Part shown: in pieces, positions 51,216-59,473 of the stretch
Numbering within the stretch: the first letter of the stretch is position 1
Layout of the letters: every line of letters begins with the position of its first letter
Assembly: GCF_000321005.1 (NCBI RefSeq)
Contig: NZ_HE578907.1
Span: 1,006,820 to 1,070,819, forward strand
From: Anaerococcus senegalensis JC48
Lineage (GTDB): Bacteria > Bacillota > Clostridia > Tissierellales > Peptoniphilaceae
Length of the DNA: 64,000 bases
Reading direction: 5' to 3'
Position numbers and translations under genes: made by a program
The notes under the pieces: generated by a model
What the model saw: only the letters and a program-made list of their open reading frames with translations
Told to the model about the DNA's origin: nothing
Database searches by the model: none

Positions 51216-52634
51216 TTATCTTAATTCTTTTAGTAATTCTACTAAAAATTTATAATTATTTTCTGTAGATTTTATGTTTACTCTTTCTTCTGGTGAGTGA
51301 GCACCTTCTATTTCAGGACCAAATGAAACCATTTGAGTATCTTTCAAATCTTGTTTTAATAATCCACATTCAAGTCCACCATGAGTTGTTAAGATTTGAG
51401 GTTTTTTACCAAATAAATTTTCCCAAACTTTTACCATTTTTTCTAAAAGTTCGCTGTCTTCTCTTTCCCAACCTGGATATTCATTATCAGATGTAACTTT
51501 TGCTCCAAATATTTCAACTTGTCTTTTAATTACATCACGTCTAAATCTTTTTGCACTTGTTAGCTCACTTCTAGCAAGGACTGTAAATGTTATAGTTTTA
51601 TCATCTTCTTCGATTAATCCAAGGTTTGAACTTGTAACCATTGATCCATCAAATTTCTTTACAGGACCATCTGCTAAAATTAAGTTAGAATTTACAATTT
51701 TTTCTGATAATTCTTTTGTAAATACTTCCCCATCATAATCACATTGTTCAATTATGATTTGTCCATTTGGATCTGAGTTTTTGTATTCATGTAAAATATT
51801 TTCTTTTACTTCTTCTAATTTTTCAATAGCTTCTTTAGCGTTTTCTACTTCTACAATTGCATATGAATGTGAAGGAATGGCATTTCTTTTTACTCCACCT
51901 TCAATTTTTGCAATTTTGTATGAATCAAGAGTATCAATTACCCTTACAAGGCCCTTGATTGCATTTAATCTGAATTTATCAATTTCCATTCCTGAATGTC
52001 CACCTTGGAAATTTTTAAATTCTATTGAAATAAATTCTCCATTTGCTTTTTCGTATTCTTTTTCAAATGAAAATTTAATATCCATTCCGCCTGCACATCC
52101 AATTGTAAGAATTGCTTCTTCTTCACTGTCAATATTTAAAAGATATTTTGGATTTCCTAATTTTTTAGCATCAAGATTATTTACACCAACCATTGATGTT
52201 TCTTCACCTGTTGTAATTAGTGCTGCAATTGGACCGTGATTAATTTCATCATTATCTAAAATTGCAAGAGCATAAGCTACTGCCATTCCATCATCAGCAC
52301 CAAGGGTTGTTTTATTAGCTGTAACCCAATCTCCTTCTACAAGAAGTTCGATAGGATCTTTTGAAAAATCATGATCAGAATCTTTTTCTTTTACAGCCAC
52401 CATATCCATATGACCTTGAAGTAAAATTTCTGGATAATCTTCACATCCTTTTTTAGCTTCTTTCTTTATATATACATTTAAAACATCATCTTGCCAATAT
52501 TCTAAATTTCTTTCTTTTGCAAAATTTACTAAAAAATCTGAAATTCCTTGTTCATTCCCACTTTCTCTTGGTATATTTGAAATTTCTTTAAACCAATGAA
52601 ACACTTCTTTAGGTTGTAAGTCTTTGTATTCCAT
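51216..52634 (-). CDS. pepD: Beta-Ala-His / Xaa-His dipeptidase PepD (M20 family)
   Basis: A 472-residue dizinc aminoacyl-histidine dipeptidase. Metal and catalytic motifs: LLQGHMDMVA (His), LGADDGMAVAYA (bridging Asp), TGEETSMVG (general base Glu plus ligand) and, near the end, THGGLECGLL and GPEIEGAHSPEERV (His ligand). The lid domain lies in between. It breaks down dipeptides such as carnosine-like or Xaa-His in the cytoplasm, in line with an amino-acid fermenting life-style. Single-gene unit. Confidence 0.93.
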   Translation of the reverse strand: MEYKDLQPKEVFHWFKEISNIPRESGNEQGISDFLVNFAKERNLEYWQDDVLNVYIKKEAKKGCEDYPEILLQGHMDMVAVKEKDSDHDFSKDPIELLVEGDWVTANKTTLGADDGMAVAYALAILDNDEINHGPIAALITTGEETSMVGVNNLDAKKLGNPKYLLNIDSEEEAILTIGCAGGMDIKFSFEKEYEKANGEFISIEFKNFQGGHSGMEIDKFRLNAIKGLVRVIDTLDSYKIAKIEGGVKRNAIPSHSYAIVEVENAKEAIEKLEEVKENILHEYKNSDPNGQIIIEQCDYDGEVFTKELSEKIVNSNLILADGPVKKFDGSMVTSSNLGLIEEDDKTITFTVLARSELTSAKRFRRDVIKRQVEIFGAKVTSDNEYPGWEREDSELLEKMVKVWENLFGKKPQILTTHGGLECGLLKQDLKDTQMVSFGPEIEGAHSPEERVNIKSTENNYKFLVELLKELR

Positions 52635-52804
52635 AAATCCTCCTATTTTATTTTCTATATTTATTATACTCTAACAAAAATTATATTTAAAAAATTTTTA
52701 AAGGATTTTGACAAAATTTTATTTTTTATTAATCGATTTTCCTTTTATTTGCTCTAATTTCTCATATGTAGTAAAATTTTTATATAAATTATATGGAGAG
52801 ACAA

Positions 52805-53851
52805 ATGATTAATACTTATTTATTATGCGGTGGACCTTCAAGCGAGCATGATATAGCTCTAAGAAGTGCCCTTAATATTTCAAAAAATTTAAACAAAGAA
52901 AAATATAAGTTAAAACTTGTATATGTTGACAAAAAAGGCAGATTTTCAAATGCTTTTGATTTTATAGATACAGATGATGAATTTGATCTTGTAAAAGAAT
53001 GTAAAGAAAATATTTTAGAATCAATTTCTGATTTTCTCTTAGAATTAAAAGATAAGGATAAAGAAAATACTATTATTATTCCTTGTATTCATGGAACTTA
53101 CGGAGAAGATGGAACTATACAAGGATTTTTGGATGCTATTGATATGGCCTATATTGGAAATGGACTTTTATCATCATCTGTTTGTATGGATAAGGTGACT
53201 GCGAATGATATTTTTGAAAAAAATAAATTAAAACAAGCTAGATACCTTTATGCAAAAGAAGATAGTTTTGATGAAGATTTTGCAAAAAAATGCCAAGAAT
53301 ATATTAAATTTCCAATGATTGTAAAGCCATCAGCAAATGGATCTTCTGTAGGTGTAAATAAAGCTGAAAATATTGATGATTTATTAAAATTTGGAAAAGA
53401 AGCTTTAAAATATGACGAAAAGATTTTAGTTGAAGAAGCTATTATTGGTCAAGAAGTTGAAATTGCTGTAATTGGAGATAATGATATAATTGCATCAAAA
53501 CCTGGTGCTTATACTACAAATCATACTTTTCTTGACTATGATGCTAAATATTTTGATAAATCTACAGTCGAAAATCTTCCTTATGAAATGGATGAAAAAC
53601 TTGAAAAAGACTTATTGGAATTTGCTAAAGAATGTTATAAAGCTTGTGGATGCCAAGGTTTTGCAAGAGTTGATGTCTTTTTAAAAGATAATGAATTTTA
53701 TATAAATGAAATTAACACCTTCCCTGGTTTTACTCCAACTTCATTTTTTGCAAGATTATGTAAAATTAGTTTTGATTTAGAATTTACAGAAATTTTAGAT
53801 ATGCTAATTGATGAAGGATTTAAAAGTTTTCAACAAAGGAGATTTAAATGA
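52805..53851 (+). CDS. ddl: D-alanine-D-alanine ligase
   Basis: About 348 residues from ATG 52805; GGAGAG just before it favours this over an ATG 12 bases earlier. ATP-grasp enzyme joining two D-alanines for peptidoglycan. Conserved parts: CGGPSSEHDIALRSALNI (N-terminal), IIPCIHGTYGEDGTIQG, PMIVKPSANGSSVGVNK (ATP loop), and FARVDVFLKDNEFYINEINT-like metal-binding end. The C-terminal FKSFQQRRFK overlaps murF by four bases. D-Ala-D-Ala versus D-Ala-D-Lac specificity was not decided by eye; the murF partner favours normal D-Ala-D-Ala. Confidence 0.94.
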   Translation: MINTYLLCGGPSSEHDIALRSALNISKNLNKEKYKLKLVYVDKKGRFSNAFDFIDTDDEFDLVKECKENILESISDFLLELKDKDKENTIIIPCIHGTYGEDGTIQGFLDAIDMAYIGNGLLSSSVCMDKVTANDIFEKNKLKQARYLYAKEDSFDEDFAKKCQEYIKFPMIVKPSANGSSVGVNKAENIDDLLKFGKEALKYDEKILVEEAIIGQEVEIAVIGDNDIIASKPGAYTTNHTFLDYDAKYFDKSTVENLPYEMDEKLEKDLLEFAKECYKACGCQGFARVDVFLKDNEFYINEINTFPGFTPTSFFARLCKISFDLEFTEILDMLIDEGFKSFQQRRFK

Positions 53852-55227
53852 TTGAAAGATGTTTAGATCAAATAGCCAAAATGGTTGGTGGCGAGATTTC
53901 TGATTTAAAATATTCTGATGTAAAAATAAAGGGTGTATCTATTGATTCAAGAACTATAAAAAAAGATTGTCTTTATATTCCAATAGTTGGAGAAAAATTT
54001 GATGGTAGAATTTTTATTGAAGAATGTCAAAATGCGGGAGCTCCTGCTTTTTTGATTGACAAAAATTATAAAATACAAAAATCAATCAATATCCCCTACA
54101 TAAAAGTAGAAGATACACAAAAAGCCCTAAGGGATCTTGCAAGAGCTTATAGAAAAGAACTTGATATAAAAATTATAGCTATAACTGGTTCAAACGGAAA
54201 AACTACTAGCAAAAATATTATCCATTCAGTCCTTTCAGAAAAATATAAGGTTGAAAAAACTCATGGAAATTTAAACAACGAAATAGGAGTTCCTCTTACA
54301 ATTTTAGATTTTTGTGAAGACACTGATATTGGTGTTGTAGAAATGGGAACAGATGATTTTGGAGAAATTTCTGTTTTGACAAATATAGCTTTGCCTGACA
54401 TGGCAATGATTACAAATATAGGTGATGCCCACCTTCTTAAACTTAAATCAAGAGAAGGAATTGCCAAAGCAAAACTTGAAATTCTTGAAGGATTAAAGGA
54501 TGATGGAAAATTTTTATATAACGGTGATGACGAAATATTGAAAAAAGTTCTACCATCATATGATATTAAACAAGAAACTATTTCTTTTGGTGTAGGAGAA
54601 AATGTTGATTTTAAAGTAGTTCCAAAAGAACATACCAATACTTCAACAAATTTTTCTTACAAGGATGAAATTTATTCAGTTCCTTTGTTAGGTTCTCACC
54701 AAGTTTATAACGGTGCCCTAGCAGTTTTGATTGGAAAACTTTTTGAGCTTTCATTTAATGAAATTAACAAGGGACTTTCAAAATCATCAAACAATGCAAA
54801 TAGAAATGAATTAGTTGAAAGAAATGGATTTGATATTCTTGATGATGCCTACAAATCTAATCCTCAATCCCTAAAACAAGGACTAGAACTAGCTGGATTT
54901 TTGGATGGATATTTAAATAAAATTGTAGTTTTGGGAGATATGCTAGAGCTTGGAGATGACGAATTAAATCTTCACTATAAATCTGGTCTTGATATTGATC
55001 CCAAAAAAATAAATTATTGCCTATTTTTTGGACCACTTAGTAAACAAATGTATAAGGCAAGTTTGGAAAATTTTCCTAAAGATAGAAGCTTCTATTTTGA
55101 TAATAAAGACGACCTAATAGATAAATTAAAACTTCTAATAACAAAATATTCCCTAGTCTTTGTAAAGGGATCTAGAGGTCTTCATATGGAAGAAGTTATA
55201 GAAGCAATTTATGATTTTAGGGTATAG
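53848..55227 (+). CDS. murF: UDP-N-acetylmuramoyl-tripeptide-D-Ala-D-Ala ligase
   Basis: A 459-residue Mur ligase adding the D-Ala-D-Ala dipeptide to the peptidoglycan precursor. N-terminal domain has GVSIDSRTIKKDCLYIPIVG; the ATPase has P-loop ITGSNGKTTSKN (near 115-126); the central EMGTDDFGEISVLTNIALPD and the C-terminal ILDDAYKSNPQSLKQGLE are MurF-specific. ATGA overlap with ddl means the enzyme making D-Ala-D-Ala and the one using it are translated together. Complete. Confidence 0.95.
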   Translation: MIERCLDQIAKMVGGEISDLKYSDVKIKGVSIDSRTIKKDCLYIPIVGEKFDGRIFIEECQNAGAPAFLIDKNYKIQKSINIPYIKVEDTQKALRDLARAYRKELDIKIIAITGSNGKTTSKNIIHSVLSEKYKVEKTHGNLNNEIGVPLTILDFCEDTDIGVVEMGTDDFGEISVLTNIALPDMAMITNIGDAHLLKLKSREGIAKAKLEILEGLKDDGKFLYNGDDEILKKVLPSYDIKQETISFGVGENVDFKVVPKEHTNTSTNFSYKDEIYSVPLLGSHQVYNGALAVLIGKLFELSFNEINKGLSKSSNNANRNELVERNGFDILDDAYKSNPQSLKQGLELAGFLDGYLNKIVVLGDMLELGDDELNLHYKSGLDIDPKKINYCLFFGPLSKQMYKASLENFPKDRSFYFDNKDDLIDKLKLLITKYSLVFVKGSRGLHMEEVIEAIYDFRV

Positions 55228-55268
55228 AAATTAGAATAATTAGAAAAGATTAAATTAATGGAGGAATT

Positions 55269-56201
55269 ATGATTTACACAGTTACACTAAATCCATCTGT
55301 GGATGTTTTTTTGGAAGTGAATAACCTTAATATTGGAAATAGAAACCATGTTTCAGATGAATTTACCCTACCAGGAGGAAAGGCATTAAATGTTTCTAGA
55401 GTCCTATCTCAACTAAAAATACCAACTGTGGCAACAGGATTTATTGGTGGTCACCAAGGTAATTTTATTGAACAATGGCTTGATAAAGAAAATATCATGA
55501 CAGATTTTGTAAATATTGAAGAAGAAAATAGAACAAATATAAAATTATTATTAGATAATGAAGAAACAACCATTGATTCTAAAGGTCCAAATATCAGTCA
55601 TTTTGAAGTTGATGAACTTTTATATTATCTTTCTAGAGTAGGAGAAGGTGATACTATAGTTTTTGGTGGATCTGTTCCTCCAATGGAAGAAAAAGCTGAC
55701 GAAGATATTTATTCAAGAATGATTTCAATAGCAAAGGCAAACAAAGCAAATTTTATAGCTGATATACCTGCCCAATATTTGCCAGGTGCAATCAAAGAAA
55801 ATCCAATTCTTGTAAAACCAAATGTAGACGATTTGATGGAAATTTTTGGTACAAAAATTGAAACAATTGAAGATATGGATAAATACGGAAAGAAAATTGT
55901 AGAAATGGGAGCCCAAAATGCAATAGTTTCCTATGGTAAAAAGGGATCAATGTTCTTTTCAGAAGACGGACATTCATATATTTCTGAAGAAATTCATTTA
56001 AATGAAGTGGTTAATTCTGTAGCTTGTCGTGATGCGATGATTGGTGGTTTTATTGGAACTTTAGTTAGAACAAATGATACACTAGAAGCCTACAAAGTTG
56101 CAGTAGCTGCTGCAACTGCAACAGCAGAAGTTTTAGATTTGCCAACAAGAGAAGCTATAGAAAAAATAATACCAAAAGTTGTAATAAACCAATTTTCTTA
56201 A
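55269..56201 (+). CDS. PfkB family sugar kinase (1-phosphofructokinase/tagatose-6-phosphate kinase type)
   Basis: A 310-residue FruK/LacC-type kinase: TLNPSVDVFLEV at the N-terminus, the sugar-binding GGKALNVSRVL, GFIGGHQGNFIEQWL, and VVFGGSVPP. It phosphorylates fructose 1-phosphate or tagatose 6-phosphate to the bisphosphate. Odd point: the usual V-G-A-G-D anion-hole/catalytic motif near the C-terminus reads S-V-A-C-R-D-A-M (about residues 250-257); the catalytic Asp is kept but both glycines are lost. The enzyme may have altered kinetics or be a variant subfamily. RBS GGAGGAATT. Single gene with terminator; it could supply the aldolase at 3 kb. Confidence 0.87.
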   Translation: MIYTVTLNPSVDVFLEVNNLNIGNRNHVSDEFTLPGGKALNVSRVLSQLKIPTVATGFIGGHQGNFIEQWLDKENIMTDFVNIEEENRTNIKLLLDNEETTIDSKGPNISHFEVDELLYYLSRVGEGDTIVFGGSVPPMEEKADEDIYSRMISIAKANKANFIADIPAQYLPGAIKENPILVKPNVDDLMEIFGTKIETIEDMDKYGKKIVEMGAQNAIVSYGKKGSMFFSEDGHSYISEEIHLNEVVNSVACRDAMIGGFIGTLVRTNDTLEAYKVAVAAATATAEVLDLPTREAIEKIIPKVVINQFS

Positions 56202-56206
56202 ACTAA

Positions 56207-56241
56207 AAAGTGTTGGTAGGTCCCAACACTTTTATTTTTTA
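56207..56241 (+). terminator. Terminator after the PfkB kinase
   Basis: Perfect arms AAAAGTGTTGG/CCAACACTTTT with five-base loop, followed by ATTTTTT. Confidence 0.8.
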
Positions 56242-56273
56242 ATAAAAATTTTAAACTAAAAAAAGGAGAAATA

Positions 56274-57521
56274 ATGAACAAAAAAACTATAAGTATAATG
56301 CTCGCCTATGTAGGTGTATTAACAGGAGCAGGACTTGCCAGTGGACAAGAACTTATGCAATATTTTGTTTCCTTTGGTATCCCCGGACTTTTTGGTCTAG
56401 GTGCAATTGGAATTATGCATATTTTAGTAGGAGGAATAATTCTCCAACTTGGCTCTCACTACCTTGCTGACAGTCACATTGATGTAATTGAAGAAGTTTC
56501 TAATAAATATGTTGGAAAATTTATGGATTTTGCCCTAGTAATTAATTGTTTCTTGATGGGATTTGTAATGATTGCAGGAGCAGGGTCAAATTTAAACCAA
56601 CAATTTGGATTTAAACCATGGGTTGGATCATTAATTTGTACCCTTTTGATAATTTTTATTGGGATGTTAGATTTTGATAAGGTTACAAAAGTTATTGGAG
56701 CATTTACTCCATTAATTATTTTATTTGCAGTTATTGGAAGTATTTATACATTTGTAACAATAAAACCAGATTGGCAAAGATTAGATCAATTATCCCAATC
56801 AGTAATTTCCCCACTACCAAACGTAGCACTTTCTACAGTAAATTATTTTGGTTTATGTATGATAAGTGGAATTTCAATGGCATTTGTACTTGGCGGAAGT
56901 AAAACAGATTCAGCAGAAGCAGGACTTGGAGGAATGCTTGGTGGACTAATGGTTGCAATTCTTACAGCTCTTGTTGGTTTTACTTTATTTTTCACCCTAC
57001 CAATTGTAAAAGATTCTGATATACCAATGCAAATTGTATTGGAAAATATTCATCCAACTTTAGGACTTATAATGTCACTAATAATTTTTGGAATGATTTT
57101 CAACTCATCAATTTCCTTATTTTATTCAGCAGCAAGAAGATTTTCAGATACAGAAAATAAATTTAGAAGAAATTTAGTAGTATTTACTCTACTAGGATTT
57201 GCTTTATCATTTATGGGCTTTAAAAAATTAATGTCTATCCTATATCCAATATTAGGATTTTTGGGACTTGCCCTTACAATTATTTTAGTAATAGCTTGGT
57301 TTAGAGAAAAAGATGAAATCAAGCACGAAATGAGAAGAAGATTTGCAATTTCAGTGCTTACAAAAAGAAAATTAGATGATAATGAAGAATTTGGAAGAAT
57401 GGAAAAAGAAAAACTAGATAGACTTGCTGAAAGTTCTATAATAGATAATAAAGAAATAAAAAAAGCTGTTCACGAAGAAGTAAAAGAAGAATTAGAAGAA
57501 GAAAATAGCGAAGAAGAATAA
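56274..57521 (+). CDS. YkvI family membrane protein (APC/LeuT-fold transporter-like)
   Basis: A 415-residue protein with about ten to eleven membrane helices, starting with VGVLTGAGLASGQELMQYF, whose unwound-helix-like GAGLASG motif is typical of YkvI and of distant LeuT-fold amino-acid transporters. Residues ~345-415 are a long charged, coiled-coil-like cytoplasmic tail (Lys/Glu-rich), longer than in Bacillus YkvI. Substrate unknown; amino acid or cation uptake is plausible. AAAAGGAG lies seven bases before ATG. Single-gene unit with a terminator. Confidence 0.82.
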   Translation: MNKKTISIMLAYVGVLTGAGLASGQELMQYFVSFGIPGLFGLGAIGIMHILVGGIILQLGSHYLADSHIDVIEEVSNKYVGKFMDFALVINCFLMGFVMIAGAGSNLNQQFGFKPWVGSLICTLLIIFIGMLDFDKVTKVIGAFTPLIILFAVIGSIYTFVTIKPDWQRLDQLSQSVISPLPNVALSTVNYFGLCMISGISMAFVLGGSKTDSAEAGLGGMLGGLMVAILTALVGFTLFFTLPIVKDSDIPMQIVLENIHPTLGLIMSLIIFGMIFNSSISLFYSAARRFSDTENKFRRNLVVFTLLGFALSFMGFKKLMSILYPILGFLGLALTIILVIAWFREKDEIKHEMRRRFAISVLTKRKLDDNEEFGRMEKEKLDRLAESSIIDNKEIKKAVHEEVKEELEEENSEEE

Positions 57522-57529
57522 AATTTAGA

Positions 57530-57570
57530 CTGGATGAGAAGATTGATTTTCTTATCCAGTATTTTTTTTT
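57530..57570 (+). terminator. Terminator after the YkvI-like gene
   Basis: Arms CTGGATGAGAA and TTCTTATCCAG around GATTGATT, followed by ATTTTTTTTT. Confidence 0.8.
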
Positions 57571-57644
57571 GCTATATTTAAAAAAAGATTAGATTGCTTA
57601 TGTAAATCTGAAAATAAATTTAAAATTTAGCAAAGACAATTTAA

Positions 57645-57672
57645 GAGATCTCTCGACTAGGCTCGAGATGGG
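57645..57672 (-). repeat. Short palindromic element S1 (empty form)
   Basis: GAGATCTCTCGA-CTAGGC-TCGAGATGGG: the two conserved ends of the long elements joined directly, without the hairpin cassette. Flanks on both sides match those of the long element A1. Confidence 0.65.
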
Positions 57673-57819
57673 TTAATTCTTTTTGAATTTAATACTAAAA
57701 TAAGTTTTGAATGAAAATTATAAATTACATTTTTTTACTGATATTCTAAGTTATAATTTATTTAAAAATATAATTATAGAATCTATAAGCCTTTAGTAAT
57801 TAAGAAAATAAGATAGTTA

Positions 57820-57846
57820 CCCATCTCGAGCCTGTCGAGAGATCTC
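57820..57846 (+). repeat. Short palindromic element S2 (empty form, plus orientation)
   Basis: CCCATCTCGAGC-CTG-TCGAGAGATCTC: the same ends in the opposite orientation to S1 with only a few central bases. Confidence 0.6.
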
Positions 57847-57901
57847 GTGGGTTATGTAAATCTAAAGATTAATTTTAAACTTTAGCACGTCAAATTTAAA
57901 A

Positions 57902-58012
57902 GATCTCTTGGCTACTAAAATCAGTTTTCTTCGAAAACTTTTTCGTGCTCTAGCAATAATTTTTAGGGATAATTATGCCAAATCAAGGCATAATTATCTG
58001 CTCGAGATGGGT
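57902..58012 (-). repeat. Three-hairpin intergenic element, member A1
   Basis: Stem 1 is a perfect 12-bp GATAATTATGCC/GGCATAATTATC (57968-57979 and 57987-57998) with loop AAATCAA; stem 3 AGTTTTC/GAAAACT (57923-57939). Stem 2 (TAGCA/TGCT region, about 57947-57957) is weakened by one change. Ends GATCTCT and CTCGAGATGGG as in S1. Confidence 0.75.
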
Positions 58013-58079
58013 TAATTCTTTTTGGATTTAAATACTAAATAAATTTTATAATATAATAATTTGAAATTGACCTATAAAT

Positions 58080-58106
58080 TAAAAAGCCTACCTTGACGGT
58101 AAGCTT
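58080..58106 (-). terminator. Terminator after mgtE
   Basis: Minus-strand AAGCTTACC, loop GTCAA, GGTAGGCTT (one mismatch) and a T-rich end, directly after the mgtE stop codon. Confidence 0.7.
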
Positions 58107-58110
58107 TTAT

Positions 58111-59469
58111 TTATATTCCCATAATAATTTTTGCAACTTCAAAATAGCAAATTAATCCTATTGAATCTACTATAGTTGTAATTAGTGGACTCGCCATTAT
58201 TGCTGGATCAAATCCTAATTTTTTTGCTCCCATAGGAAGTAGTGCTCCCACAACTTTTGCTATGATTATTATCACAAAAATTGTAATTGCTACTATAAAA
58301 GCTACTTCAAGTTCTACTTTATCAAATAAGAAGCATTTTAAAAACGCTAAAAATGACATCACAAATCCAACTATAACACCAACTTCAAATTCTTTAAATA
58401 CAACTTTATACCAATTTTCAAGTTCTACATCACCTGTTGCCATACCACGTATAACTAAAGTTGATGATTGACTTCCTGCATTTCCACCAGAATCTGTAAG
58501 CATAGGTATAAACATATTAAGAGCAATTATTGATTCTATAACTTTTTGACTTGATTTTAAAATTGTTGATGTAAAAGAAGCAGAAACCATCAAAAACATT
58601 AACCATGGTAATCTATTTTTTGCAAGTTTTAAGGCAGATGTACTTGAATATTCTTCCTCATCTGGTGTTGTACCAGCCATTCTTTGGAAATCCTCAGTTG
58701 TTTCAAGTTCCATTACATCCATAATATCGTCAACTGTAATTATACCAATTAATCTTCTTTCGCTATCAACAACCGGAAGAGCCGTAAATCCATATCTTCT
58801 AAAAGTATTGGCTACCTCTTCTTGATCTTCGTAAGCCTCAACGCTGATTACATCCTCGTACATTAAGTCTTTTACTTTTGTATCTGATGGACTTGTTACA
58901 ATCATTCTCAAAGAAACATATCCCAACAATGATTTTGTTTTGTCTGTTACATAGCAAGTATAAATTGTTGCGCTACTTGTTCCTACTCTTTTTATCCTTT
59001 TCAAAACTTTTTGGCAGGTCATCTGTGGATTTACTTCTATAAATTCTGTTGTCATCAAACTTCCAGCAGAATCTTCTGGAAATTGTAAGAATTGATTTAC
59101 TCTCTTTCTCATCTCAGCATCAGAATTTCTCAAAATTCTTTTTACAACAGTTGCTGGCATTTCTTCCAAGGTATCAATCACGTCATCAAAATTTAAGGCT
59201 GTTACAATTGCATCAAGCTCTGGGTCTGTGATTGATGTTAGAAGTCGGTGCTTGCCATCATGTTTTAATTCTGCAAATACTTCTGCAGCATCATCTTTTC
59301 TAAGAAGTCTATAAACAATCAAACTTTGCTCATTGTCAAGCTCAGACATAAATTCTTCTATGTCTACCGGGTTTGTTCTTCTCAAAGAATCCTTCAAAGC
59401 TGGAATATCTTTTTTTTCTAATAATTCATTAAACTCATCGATCCTTTTTTCGCTGTTGTAGCTATTCAT
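58111..59469 (-). CDS. mgtE: Magnesium transporter MgtE
   Basis: About 452 residues from ATG 59469, which follows AAGGGGTGATATT; the frame is open 66 bases further but would run into the protease gene. N-terminal MgtE superhelical domain (residues 1-130), two CBS domains (MTTEFIEVNPQMTCQKVL and DLMYEDVISVEAYEDQEEV), a plug helix and five C-terminal membrane helices with GGNAGSQSSTLVIRGMATGD lining the pore. It is a Mg2+ channel gated by cytosolic Mg2+. No M-box riboswitch precedes it. Its ribosome site overlaps the ctp stop codon. Confidence 0.94.
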   Translation of the reverse strand: MNSYNSEKRIDEFNELLEKKDIPALKDSLRRTNPVDIEEFMSELDNEQSLIVYRLLRKDDAAEVFAELKHDGKHRLLTSITDPELDAIVTALNFDDVIDTLEEMPATVVKRILRNSDAEMRKRVNQFLQFPEDSAGSLMTTEFIEVNPQMTCQKVLKRIKRVGTSSATIYTCYVTDKTKSLLGYVSLRMIVTSPSDTKVKDLMYEDVISVEAYEDQEEVANTFRRYGFTALPVVDSERRLIGIITVDDIMDVMELETTEDFQRMAGTTPDEEEYSSTSALKLAKNRLPWLMFLMVSASFTSTILKSSQKVIESIIALNMFIPMLTDSGGNAGSQSSTLVIRGMATGDVELENWYKVVFKEFEVGVIVGFVMSFLAFLKCFLFDKVELEVAFIVAITIFVIIIIAKVVGALLPMGAKKLGFDPAIMASPLITTIVDSIGLICYFEVAKIIMGI

Positions 59470-59473
59470 AATA

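Larger units (their letters stand above)
57522..58110. other. Intergenic repeat cluster between ykvI-like gene and mgtE
   Basis: About 590 bases without a gene. It contains the YkvI terminator, a tandemly duplicated ~60+60 base flank (57598-57720 and 57853-58045), short elements S1 (57645-57672) and S2 (57820-57846), the long three-hairpin element A1 (57902-58012) and the mgtE terminator (58080-58106). Confidence 0.65.
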
